NCBI RefSeq assembly: GCF_025698545.1
Contig: NC_068570.1
Span: 60,221,924 to 60,285,923, forward strand
Length of the DNA: 64,000 bases
Reading direction: 5' to 3'
From: Gossypium raimondii
Lineage: Eukaryota > Streptophyta > Magnoliopsida > Malvales > Malvaceae
Positions 34,343 to 45,500 of this stretch are shown piece after piece. A program made the position numbers and the translations under genes. Position 1 is the first letter of the stretch, and each line of letters opens with the position of its first letter. The notes under the pieces are model-generated. The model was not told where the DNA came from. It was given only the letters and a program-made list of their open reading frames with translations, and searched no databases.

Positions 34343-37300
34343 ATGAAGCTTGTGGTGGGCGTAATTGAAGCAAGAAACATACCGGCAATGAATTTAAACG
34401 GCGTCAGTGATCCATACGTGAAGCTTCAGGTAGGAAAAAAGAGGTATAGGACCAAAGTGGTGAAGAAGACGTTGAACCCAAGTTGGGGTGAGGAATTCAT
34501 TTTCAAAGTAGAGGATTTTAAGGGGGAGCTTCAAATCTCTGTGTTGGATGAGGATAAGTTCTTCAATGATGATTTTGTGGGGCATGTTAAACTTCCAATT
34601 TCCCAGGTTTTTGATGCTCCCCAGAAATCTCTCGGCACTGTTTGGTATCCCCTCCACCCCAAGAACAATAGGTCCAAGAACAAGGATTTGGGTATGTTTT
34701 TTCTTTTTCCTATCTTCATTTTTCAGCATTTACAGAACTTCAGTTGCCTCTGTGCTAGAATTTTTATGTTTATTAAGGGTCTCAATGTCCCTTTTTGAGT
34801 CTCAAAAAGAGGTTAATTAAGTAGTTGGTGTGGGCTAATGCTTTACTGATTACCAAGAATTATTGTGCTCTTTCAACCTTGGGTACAGGTGAAGTGCTTT
34901 TAAATATCTATTTTCAACAAAAGAGTTCTTCCATGGACATGAGTTGTAATGGTGATAATGCATCATCATCATCAACCTGCCCTTCTCCTTTGAGACTAGA
35001 AGATAGCGTGTCTTCCAAGGAAGAGAAGGATAAATCATTCAAGGAAGAGAAAGAGAAATCATTATCACAAAAATCCCTAGCAGGTCGTATTGCTCAAATC
35101 TTTAATAAAAATTCTGACACTGCTGTGGCTAGCTCTACTGCTGGCATTGATTTGACTGAGATGCCTGAAAATTCAAAAGCTGATGTTGCTGATGAGAAGC
35201 CTGATGATCAATCATCCTCTGTGTCATTTGAGGAAGCAATGAAAACAATGGAATCTAAAGATCAGGGAAGTGAAATTCCAAGCAATTTACCTGGAGGAGT
35301 TCTTGTGGATCAACCATATGTGGTTTCGCCTGCAGAGCTAAACTCTCTACTTTTTTCATCTGATTCAAGTTTTCCTAAGTCATTAGCTGAGATGCAAGGA
35401 TCAAAGGATCCACAGCTAGGGCCTTGGAAATTTGAAGATGGTGATTCCAGCTTGAAAAGAGTTTATACTTACATCAAGGCACCAACCAAAATAATTAAGG
35501 CTACAAAAGCCACCGAGGAGCAAACGTATCTAAGAGCTGATGGGAAGAGTTTTGCCGTTCTAGTAGTTGTGAGCACTCCCGATGTTCCATATGGGAGCAC
35601 CTTCAAAACTGAATTGCTGTACTGCATTACTCCTGGGCCTGAGCTTCCATCTGGAGAACAATCTGCACATTTGGTTATTTCATGGCGAATGAACTTCTTA
35701 CAGAGCACGATGATGAAAGGTATGATAGAGAATGGAGCTCGACAAGGTCTAAAGGAAGGCTTTGAGCAGTTCACTACTTTACTAACTCAGTCTGTTAAAC
35801 CAGTTGATTCAAAGGATATTGGTTTAAACAAAGAACAGATTTTGGGATCATTGCAAGCTGAACCCAAGTCAGATTGGAAGTTGGCGTTCCAGTACTTTGC
35901 TAATTTTACTGTAGTTTCCACAGTTTTTATGGCCTTGTATGTAATAGTTCATATCTGGCTAGCTGCTCCTAGTACAATTCAAGGACTAGAGTTTGTTGGG
36001 CTTGACTTGCCTGATTCAATTGGTGAATTCATTGTGTGTGGTGTTCTGGTTCTGCAAGGTGAAAGGCTGCTGCAGATAATCTCACGCTTCATGCATGCCA
36101 GAGCTCAAAAGGGTAAACATTCACATCTAATTAGAACTCTGCTCTACAAGCAAGAAGAGTGGATGATTTCCATGTTTCATTTCGTGTTTTTCAGTCTTTA
36201 ATTTCCTTTTGCTTTTGTCTTTACAACAATAGGAAGTGATCATGGAGTGAAAGCACAAGGGAATGGATGGTTACTAACAGTTGCTTTGATTGAGGGAAGT
36301 AATTTAGCAACTGTAGATTCAAGTGGGTACTGTGATCCATATGTGGTGTTCACTTGCAATGGGAAATCTAGAACCAGCTCAATCAAGTTCCAGAAATCTA
36401 GTCCCCAGTGGAATGGTGAAAACTAGATTGTCCTTTGTCTATGTTTGAATTCAGTTTGCTTGTTTGCACTAGCATACTATATAATAATGATTCTTACAGT
36501 TTCTTTAGATCAAAACCTTTCAAAATTTGTCCAAGAATTATTTAAATCTTACTTCAATCAATTGTTTAAATGAGCTCTTATCTTTGCAGAAATATTTGAA
36601 TTTGATGCAATGGAAGAGCCTCCTTCCGTACTGGATATAGAAGTATTTGATTTTGATGGACTTTTTGATGAAGCTACATCCTTGGGACAGGCTGAGATTA
36701 ACTTTTTAAAATCTAATATATCAGATCTAGCTGATGTGTGGGTTCCTCTGCAAGGTAAGCAGGCTCAAGCATGTCAATCTAAACTGCACTTGAGAATTTT
36801 CTTGGACAATACAAGAGGTGGACATGTAGTTAAAGAGTACTTAAGTAAGATGGAGAAAGAAGTGGGGAAGAAGGTAAATAGATGGCTATTCTTCTATTTA
36901 GTTTCACATGGCCATGAATAAAATGTTATTTTCCATTCTTGTTATCCTCTTGCAAGCAAACGATATATATTTGCAGATAAATCTTAGGTCTCCTCAAACG
37001 AATTCAGCCTTTCAGAAACTCTTTGGCCTTCCACCTGAGGAATTTCTTATCAATGACTTTACCTGTCACCTGAAACGGAAAATGCCTCTTCAGGTTCTGT
37101 TTATTGGGCTATGTAATCTTTTGTAAAGCTCCCCTATTTTGTGATGTTCGCTCTGAGTAATTAATGTATTGCATTTGTCCCTTTTTGTTAATCTGCAGTT
37201 GCATCTATGCAGGGCCGCCTGTTTCTGTCAGCTAGAATACTTGGGTTTCATGCCAATATATTTGGGCACAAGGCAAAATTCTACTTCCTTTGGGAAGACA

Positions 37301-38677
37301 TTGAGGACATTCAAGTTTCTCCTCCTACTTTGGCATCAATGGGTAGTCCAATTATTGTGATAACTCTCCGTCTAGGAAGAGGACTGGATGCTAGACATGG
37401 TGCAAGGACACAAGATCGTGAAGGCAGGCTGAAGTTCAATTTCCAGTCATTTGTATCTTTCAGTGTAGCTCATAGGTACTTATATTAACTGTGGTTCGTA
37501 GGCAATCAAATGATGAAACTAGTTCCAAACGGGGATTTAAACTGCAGTCGCAATGTATATTCGGCCATGATGTGTTTATTGATGTATCATATGCTATTAC
37601 AGTTAACTGCGGTGAATACTGGTAATAAATATAGGTGGTGGAGAGCATGAAACCCCTAAATGACTGTAACGTTGCTTTGCAGCCTATTTAAATCTCCAGT
37701 CCCATGTATTAAAGATCTACGATGAGAAAAAAGAGGGTTGTGAAATCCTTGTTGTCATTTCTTTGACTTGCAAATTTTTTGTTCACTAGGACAATCATGG
37801 CACTGTGGAAAGCCAGGTCCTTGAGTCCAGAGCAGAAAGTGCAAATAGTTGAAGAAGAGTCCAAAACCAAATGCCTCCAAACCGAAGAGAGTGGATCCTT
37901 CTTAGGCCTTGAGGATGTTAGCATGTCTGAGATTTATTCGACTACTCTCTCTGTTCCTGTAAGTTCCCCTTTCTCTCCCTCTATGGAACTAGTTTTGCTG
38001 CAGTATGCATCCTGCTAAGAACCTTCTTTTTATACCCATCTTGTATCTGAGGTACTTCAAGTTTTCCCGTTATAGCTTTATCTTTAGGATTCTTCACATC
38101 TAAATGTAGTACATTTATGGATGTGTTGCATCTGATGATGGTAAATTACTTTGTTGGTGATTCAGATTAGTTCCTTCATGGAGATATTCGGTGGCGGTGA
38201 AATGGATCGTAAAGCTATGGAGAGAGCTGGCTGTCTTAACTATTCTTGCAGTCCGTGGGATTCAGAAAGTGCTGATGTATATGAGCGGCAAATATATTTC
38301 AGATACGATAAGCGTGTGTCCCGTTTTAGAGGAGAAGTGACTAGTACTCAACAGAAATCCCCACTTCCCGATAAAAAGGGTTGGCTTATCGAAGAAGTAA
38401 TGACTCTCCATGGAGTTCCACTTGGGGACTATTTTAATGTATGAATGCAATTGAAACCAAGGATTTTCTTTGCATTATCGGTTACTTTGAGTATTAAACT
38501 TTTCAATTTTTGCAGCTTCACCTAAGATACCAAATCGAGGATTTAAAAGCAAAGGGATGTTCGGTGCGAGTGCTTACTGGAATTGCATGGTTGAAAAGCA
38601 CGAAGCATCAGAAAAGGATTGCCAAAAACATCCTCTCAAACCTAGAAGATCGCTTAAAGGAATTTTTTAGATTGTAG
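34343..38677 (+). CDS. C2-VASt-C2-GRAM-VASt protein (At1g03370-like)
   Basis: Nine exons (34343-34691, 34889-36112, 36233-36415, 36590-36873, 36977-37093, 37213-37475, 37790-37958, 38166-38438, 38516-38677) sum to 3,024 nt, 1,007 residues. Residues 1-100 form a C2 domain (MKLVVGVIEARNIP, GVSDPYVKLQVG) with calcium-binding type aspartates. Residues ~257-417 form a VASt (StAR-like) domain. A hydrophobic stretch at ~446-477 may be a membrane segment. A second C2 (~526-650, SGYCDPYVVFTC), a GRAM domain (~681-810, FQKLFGLPPEEFLI) and a second VASt (~864-1000) follow. GRAM/VASt proteins of fungi and animals move sterols at membrane contact sites. A similar lipid role here is inference. The length and order match the Arabidopsis C2/GRAM family I recall. 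Confidence 0.92.
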
Positions 38678-39565
38678 TATAGACAGGATTCGCAGATGAA
38701 TGTCGATATCTCCTTACTGTAGTTTACATGTTGATTTTCTTTAGTGCTTGTTAAGTTTGCATGTTTGAGATCTACCCAGAATTGCATAATAGCCGCAATC
38801 AGGATGAGTATCTCGATCAAGTCAACCCCAAATTTTGTTCAAAAGCGAATGTGACAACCGGTGGCAGGCAGGTTCCTTGGCTTTGGAACCTAGCAGTGAA
38901 TGTAACCCTTCATTGAAGCAGACCTACCAAAGGTTTAGTTTATGAAAATAGAGGTCTGTTGAGGCTCTTTTTTTTCTTTCCCATTTCTGGATGAACATAT
39001 TCATTGTTGCTCTTTTTAGCAACACTTCAAACTGTATTTTCTGTTGTACTTTGGATGGAATTGTGAAGAGCAACTGTTGTTTCTTTGACAAAACTGCTCT
39101 GTAACCATACTTTAAATGCAAAAAGGAACATACATGTTTAATAAAACTTGTGCTGCTGCTGATATGCTGATATTTAGAGGATCTTAAGAGGAGCATACAT
39201 CCATGTATGTATTTCTATAGTGCAATGGAGCTCTAGTATGTTTTTGTTCAATTTAAACTTGGCATTTGATGTTTACATTTTTTGTCGATTTGATTTTTAT
39301 TTTTTTATAGTTAAATTTAATTCTCAATCTTTTAAAAAGAGTAAATTACTATTTTTTTAATAAAAATATTGACCAAAATATTAAATTTTTAAACTTGGTA
39401 ATAAAATATGGTTAAAATTAGCTAAAAAATAGAGTAAGAATAAAATTGATAAAATATATATATGTTGAGGTCTAAATTATGTTCTGTTAATAGAATAAAT
39501 ATAGATAATAGATAAATTCAAAAATCTCCGTCCCTTCATCATCCTTCACAGCAGGAAAACTAAAA
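38678..39565. other. 3' UTR of the C2/GRAM gene and short intergenic spacer
   Basis: The first ~480 bp look like 3' UTR (AATAAAACTTGTG near 39140 is a candidate poly(A) signal). From about 39250 the DNA is AT-rich with weak inverted-repeat character. No exon is seen. Confidence 0.45.
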
Positions 39566-40390
39566 ATGCAAGCTTGCAGATTCCAACTCCATTATCCTCA
39601 ACCTCTTCTTAAACATCCGACCCCCACCCCACCCATACCCAAAGACAGCGGTCTTCTTTTCCGCCAAAAGCTCCTGTACCTCCAATCCTTAAACATCAAT
39701 CCCCACAAAGCTCTCAACTTAAACCCTTCCCTCCGTTCCACCCCACTTTCATCTCTCATTTCCCTCGAACGCTCCCTCTCTTCCGTCGGCCTCTCTCGCC
39801 CTTCCATCGGCCGTATTCTCGACATGTGCCCCCTCCTCCTTACCTCCGACCCTCTCCCTCCCATTAACTTCCTCCTCCACGAAGTCTCCCTCCCTTTCCC
39901 TCACCTCCCTTTCTCCCTCACCCGTTGCCCTCGCCTCTTAGTCGCCTCCGTCCCCACCCAACTCCGCCCAACTCTCCTTTTCCTCACTTCCCTCGGCCTC
40001 GTCCTGAATTCCCATACTACCCTTCTCTTAGTTTCCGACGTGGAAAACACCTTGAAACCCAAAATTAACTTCCTTCAATCTCTGGGTTTTGACGAGCCGG
40101 AGGTGAACCGGATGGTGGTGAGATCACCCGGGCTGTTGACTTTGAGTGTGGAGAATAATCTGAGGCCTAAAGCTGAGTTTTTTTTGGAGGAAATGGAAGG
40201 TGACTTGGAGGAATTGAAAAGATTTCCTCAGTACTTTTCGTTTAGTTTAGAGAAAAAAATTAAGCCGAGGCATAGAGCTTTAGTGGAATATGGGTTCAAA
40301 TTGCCATTGTCAAAGATGTTAAAGATTAGCGATGGAGAATTTAATGCTAGATTGATTGAGATGCGATTGCAAAGAGTTCATAAGAGATAG
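39566..40390 (+). CDS. mTERF-family protein, single exon, probably organellar
   Basis: This is an uninterrupted 274-residue protein. Repeated mTERF-type units are visible: [48 protein letters not shown] then [19 protein letters not shown] and [20 protein letters not shown], with the LG...P spacing typical of the family. The N terminus lacks acidic residues and is rich in Pro, Leu and Ser, as in plastid or mitochondrial transit peptides. Short, intronless mTERFs of this kind bind organellar nucleic acid and affect transcription or RNA processing. I cannot name the orthologue. The first half is strongly C-rich in codon third positions and the last third is not, a sharp change inside one gene. 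The ATG at 39566 fits, with A at -3. Confidence 0.88.
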   Translation: MQACRFQLHYPQPLLKHPTPTPPIPKDSGLLFRQKLLYLQSLNINPHKALNLNPSLRSTPLSSLISLERSLSSVGLSRPSIGRILDMCPLLLTSDPLPPINFLLHEVSLPFPHLPFSLTRCPRLLVASVPTQLRPTLLFLTSLGLVLNSHTTLLLVSDVENTLKPKINFLQSLGFDEPEVNRMVVRSPGLLTLSVENNLRPKAEFFLEEMEGDLEELKRFPQYFSFSLEKKIKPRHRALVEYGFKLPLSKMLKISDGEFNARLIEMRLQRVHKR

Positions 40391-42578
40391 CTTTTTCTTT
40401 TTTTTGGTTCAATTTTGAGCCATTGTTGACATTTACTAGGTTTCCCATTGAAGAATATGTATCTGTAACATAGTGAGTTTAATTTTAAGCAGCCATGTGC
40501 AATTTAAAGATATTTCAATCATTTGCTGATATGTGGTCTTTTTACTTCGTTTATGGTACACTGTCTATTACTCGTCTCTTGTAGAGATTGCTCAGCCTAA
40601 TATGTCGTAGGTCCCTTGGAATGAGATTGAAATGGTGGTTTACTTTGGTTCCAAAGGAATGCTGTTGCCATTTAGGAGACTCAAGTTTTTTATTTGTTTC
40701 AATGGAGTGCCAATAAATACAATGGTTTTGAGTCTCAAAATTCTACTTTGATAATTTCCTTATCTGCTCTGTGTCTTTAAATTCCACTGTTACTTGATCT
40801 TTGTTTAATGATGGTTGAAGCTAGCTATTGACACTCATAAAAAGTGTGAGCTTAGAGGTAAGTATGGCTAATTGTTTGGTTTCTTCTTCTTCATTTGATC
40901 ATTGCTTGGAATTTTGGTTCATACCATTGCACTTCTTTCAATAGCATTGAATCTGTTTGTGGTAAGGTGGCTTATGCTCTAAATTATCAACTTGAGGAAT
41001 TTAGCCTGCTGGAAATGCTCTGCTATGATGATTCTTAGACTTGAGGGATTACAAGGAAGCAAGTTTGTGAATAGGGATTGAAAGTGCTGCTAGTTATTTT
41101 CTCTGAAGTCTACAAGATCATGCTTGATACGGTAATAACAAATCAGGACTTGCCTGTGCTTGTTACCCTCCAATGGAAGATCAATCAATGTTTACTATTA
41201 TGTCATGTTAGCAAATTATTTAAAAATTTTAAAAATATAAAAAGTTCATGAAAATTTTTAAAAAAATTAGCATGAAGTACATGTAAATTATTATACAAAC
41301 ACCATGTTCAAATATCTAAAGTTTTAGTCTGTATTTTTATTAAAAAAAATAAGATTCAAATCGATAAAAATGTAAATGATAAGATTATGCCTTAATAATT
41401 AACTCAATAGTTTGTAAATGAGGCCAAGGTTGGCAAATTGGGGGATACAAAATGGGCTGAGCCCAACAACATTACTGTGGCAAAAGACATATTATTGTAG
41501 AGGTATCTTTTAACACATTAACACCAAGTAGTGCAAATAATACCAAGTTTTTGGGTCATTCAGTTTCAGTGTTGGTGACCCAAAGCTTGATAGAAAGAAT
41601 GACGGTGAATGGCATAGCATAATCTGCACAGAGGGATCGAAAGACGGAAAGAGTGTGAAGCTTGTTGTTGTTGTTTGCGGTTGATTAGGCCTTTTGGTTT
41701 GGGGTTTCATGATGGATGGTGACAGATACAGTGTTGAATTGATTGCGATGGAATGTTTTTTGGTGCCCTTCCTGCCTTCACTCCCTCAGCGTTTCCTGCC
41801 TTATGGCTTATGAACCCTAATTACTAGCCAAGGTCAGTCAATTACTCTCTGCTATTGTTTAACTTTAGTAGATTATTGAATCAATTCTTGCACAACACTT
41901 TCTGGGCATGTGAATCTCATATGTTATTGGTTTTTTTTGGTTTCCTATCGATTTTCTGGAAAGACCTAAGCTCTATTTTACAAACCTTAAATTTTGCTAT
42001 TAATCCCTGTAATTTGAAGTTGTAGATTTAATCATCTTTTTTAAAATTTAAAATTTCATAAATTAAGTTTTGCTATTTTCAAAATATGCCGTGGTGAACA
42101 TATTATCCTATCTCTAATATCGTGTTAGCTTGTTATTTCCACATTTTATTCACTTAAAAATCCAGTTAATGGGTTAACTATGGCATTTATGTCAAGATTG
42201 AAATTTCAAAATTCAAAAGTATAGGGACTTGCAGTAATTCAATTGGAGAATATGGACTAAATCTACAATCATACATATAGTACATTGAATCTAATATGAT
42301 TGGTTTTATGGTTTCCTATCAATTTTACAAAATTTTTGTTTGTTCCGATGTGTTCTTTTGGTGCTATTACATTATTCCAATGTTTTTATTGGTTTTTTTT
42401 CTTTTGTTGTTGTTCAAGGGTTGCTGTTGCGGTCTACGCATGAGCTGGAGGATTACTTGCTAAAATTGTTGGCTGCTGAGTGGTGACATAATAATATTAG
42501 CAGCTAATTGTTAAATATACATGCTTTGATTTTACTTTGTTGAGTAATATCATATTAATAAAGAAAGAAAAAAGGAAA
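40391..42578. other. Intergenic region and leader of the NIPP1-type gene
   Basis: About 40391-41200 is probably the long 3' side of the mTERF gene. About 41975-42290 is an inverted-repeat remnant (TTGCTATTAATCCCTGTAAT ... AGTATAGGGACTTGCAGTAA) of the 144-985 family. The stretch 41790-42578 may hold a leader exon and leader intron (candidate acceptor TTCAAG before GGTTGCTGTTGC near 42420). No coding exon is seen. Confidence 0.4.
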
Positions 42579-44396
42579 ATGTATGGGAGAGGTGGTCTTG
42601 ATAGATTCAAAAAAGCTCAATCCTTGGAACCCTTCTCGGTTTCCCTGAATTCTTCTTCCCCCAAAACCGCACCCAAAGCTGGTCAAGTTGAACAACATTC
42701 ACATATTCAAAATGCAGTTGCTCAGCCTCAGCAAGAGGAGGATGTTCAATCCAAGCCAGCCACTCAGGTTGGGGCCGGTCAATCCACTTGGCAACCTCCT
42801 GATTGGGCTATCGAGCCTCGCCCTGGTGTCTACTATCTTCAAGTTGTCAAGGAAGGACAAGTACTTGAAACCATTAATATCGATAGACGCAGACTCATCT
42901 TTGGCAGGCAATATCATACTTGTGATTTCGTGCTTAATCATCTCTCCGTTTCACGTCAGCATGCTGCTGTTGTTCCTCACAAGAATGGCAGGTCATTTCT
43001 ATTCCTATTGCTTTATTTATTTACGGTAATAGAAGATTTAAAACTAAAGTTGGTTCTGCTCAAATTATTTCTTTTGGATTTGTAGTAATTGGTAGACAAC
43101 ATAGTCTATTTCTCATTACATGAAATCTTTATCTTCACTCTTGCATTTATATATGTACGTATATTGTATTTATGTCTGAAGCTGGTAAAAATACCATGGA
43201 GGTCTCTATACTAGGAGTCAGATTGCATTTTGCTCCTTTTACTTAAAAGATGGGTAAGTTAGTCCCTATATGTTGGATTAAAGAGTAAGCAAGACCTTTC
43301 TGTTAAAAATTTTATTCATTTCTACTATTAAAGACTGGCGTGACTGACGCAATAACTAGACAACCACATGAACATTATGCTCATGTACAGGGACCAGTTT
43401 TTAATAGTAAAAATGGTTAAAATTTTTGACAGGACCAATTTGCTCTTATTGTACGGATTAATTGGCCAATAGAGGGGGCAAAATGCAACCCGACTCCTAA
43501 TACAAGGGCCTCCATGGTATTTTTACCGTCTAAAGCTCCCAACTTATTTTAGAACCTCTTGTAATAATGTGTTATTCACCAGCTCTTATAATCTCAACAG
43601 CATATATGTCATTGATTTGGGATCAGCGCATGGAACCTTTGTTGCAAATGAGCGTCTGACAAAAGATACACCTGTTGAGCTTGAAGTAGGTCAATCTTTG
43701 CGTTTTGCTGCATCCACGAGAACTTATATCTTAAGGAAGAACAATGCAGCTCTATTTCCTCGTCCTCCACCCCCCACCGAGATAAATCTACCCCCACGGC
43801 CTGATCCTTCTGATGAAGAAGCTGTCGTAGCTTACAATACACTTATAAATCGTTACGGTCTGAGCAAATCTGACTTGCTGCCCAAATCCATCTCATTAGC
43901 TGAAAGTGAAGACAGCACACTGCCAGAGAGAGCCACTAAAAGAATGAGGAAACTAAAAGTTACCTTTAGGGATCAGGCTGGGGGAGAGTTGGTCGAAGTT
44001 GTTGGAATTTCAGATGGTGCAGATGTAGAAACCGAAACGGGACCCATAGGTGTAAAAGAAGGAAGTCTTGTTGGAAAATACGGATCTCTTGTACAAACAA
44101 CAGTAATTCCTAAAGGTAAGGATGTATCGTCTGTAAAAGAAGACGGTGTTTCTCAGAAAGGTGTGACTGATAAACTGCAAGAATTGTTGAACAAAGTAAA
44201 AAATACACCAAAAGGTGGGATTTATGATGATCTTTACGGAGAATCTTTATCTGAAAAAGTGGGTTCTTCTTCGTGGGCTTACACTAGTGATAGTGCTCCT
44301 ACAGGAGATGATGTTGTTGGTGGTGCCTCAAGTGGTAAACCTGGAACTAAGTCTGCCTCATATGATGATAGCGAAGATGATTTATTTGGTGATTGA
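42579..44396 (+). CDS. NIPP1: FHA-domain protein, NIPP1-like (nuclear inhibitor of PP1)
   Basis: Two exons, 42579-42991 and 43601-44396, give 402 residues. An FHA domain spans about residues 85-185 (RRRLIFGRQYHTCDFVL, LSVSRQHAAVV, DLGSAHGTFVANERL), a phosphothreonine-binding fold. Further on, KRMRKLKVTF (KVTF at 257-260) is a classic RVxF-type docking site for protein phosphatase 1, placed after the FHA domain as in animal NIPP1. The C terminus is acidic (DDSEDDLFGD). By family, it would anchor and restrain PP1 in the nucleus and bind splicing factors through the FHA domain. The intron splits the FHA domain and contains a MITE. The start MYGRGGLDRFKKAQ is the first ATG in frame after stops. 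Confidence 0.9.
43184..43527. mobile_element. MITE in the NIPP1-like intron, Mutator-like by target duplication
   Basis: Near-perfect terminal inverted repeats: GGTAAAAATACCATGGAGG at the left and CCTCCATGGTATTTTTACC at the right. The flanks are GTCTGAAGCT (43174-43183) and GTCTAAAGCT (43528-43537), a 10-bp duplication with one mismatch. It is 344 bp and non-coding. It is the best-kept copy here of the family also seen at 3874, ~11090, ~45160, ~46040 and ~52090. Confidence 0.85.
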
Positions 44397-44695
44397 TTGA
44401 AATGCTCTTTGGCAACAATTTTCCCACATTGGGTTTTTGATTAAATGACACAAAAGTAAGTTCTTTCTGGCCTTAGAAGCAAAAGGTTATTATTAACTCT
44501 TTTTAAGATGGAGAAATTTTCGTTGTAATTTATTACTAAACTTTCTTTGTACAATGGATTGTCAACCTCTGATTGGGGATTTTAAAGTCCACGTTAGAGA
44601 ATGTTTTCATTTCCTTTTAATCTACTCTTACTCTCGGCATGAACTAGAAAGTGGCTATGGTTAACGATAAAAAAGTACTAAGAGGTGGTTGTAGG

Positions 44696-45095
44696 TAGAG
44701 GTGTTCATGGGCCGGGCCTGTAAAAAATTTCGGCCCGCATACTAGGCCCTGGCCTGGCCCGAAATATGGGCCTGAAATTTTGTCCAGGCCCGGCCCGGGA
44801 AAAATTTCTTAAGCCCGAGCCCGGCCCGTTTTTTTAAAAATAAACACCAATTTTTTAAAAAAGTATTTTAAAAATATTTTAAAATTTAAAAAATATAAAA
44901 ATATATTTTTATTATATATTCGGGCCGGGCTAGGCTCGGGCCAAAAAAGTTGTGCCCGAGGCCTGGCCCGTTTTTTAAACGGGTTTTATTTTTTGTTCAA
45001 ACCCATATTTCGGGCCTATATTTTTACCCGAACCCTCCCATATTTTGGGTGGGCCGTTGGGCCGGGCTGGGCCGCCCGGCCCATGAACACCTCTA
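44696..45095. mobile_element. hAT-type MITE with long GC-rich inverted ends
   Basis: The left end is TAGAGGTGTTCATGGGCCGG and the right end CCGGCCCATGAACACCTCTA, perfect reverse complements. The flanks are a perfect 8-bp duplication GTTGTAGG (44688-44695 and 45096-45103). The arms repeat GGCCCGGCCC-type words around an AT-rich centre, so the element can form a long hairpin. It is 400 bp and non-coding. The perfect flanks suggest recent insertion. Confidence 0.88.
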
Positions 45096-45159
45096 GTTGT
45101 AGGAGTAGAAGTGAACATTAAATCAATGAGTAAATTGAGTTTTCTGTTACAAAATTCTA

Positions 45160-45500
45160 TGGTAAAATATTAGGAGTTAGATTGTATTTTGTCTCATTTA
45201 TTTAAAAAAAATGGGTAAATTAATCCTTGTACATTAGACTAAAAAGTGAATTGGTCTTTTCGGTTAAAACTTTCATTCATTTATGCTGTTAAAAACTGGA
45301 ATCAAACAATGACATAATGATGTGTCATGTGCACTTTATGCTGATTAATTTTAGCAATAGAATAGAAATAGATAAAATTGTTAACAAAATAACTAATTTG
45401 CTCTTTGATTTAATGTACATGAATTAATTTGTCCATTTTTTGTGTATAGGAGTATAATACAATCTTACTCATATTACAAGGGTTTCTATGGGATTTTTAT
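45160..45500. repeat. Worn copy of the GGTAAAAATACCATGG MITE family
   Basis: TATGGTAAAATATTAGGAGT at the left and ACAAGGGTTTCTATGGGATT at the right match the ends of the 43184-43527 element with many changes. The interior keeps the GTTAAAAACTGG core. A still weaker relative lies at about 46040-46330. Confidence 0.5.

Noticed and set aside
39598-39864. 88-codon open frame on the minus strand of the mTERF gene
   Set aside because: It is the mirror of C-rich codons in the real gene (Arg/Glu/Gly-rich) and has no family resemblance.
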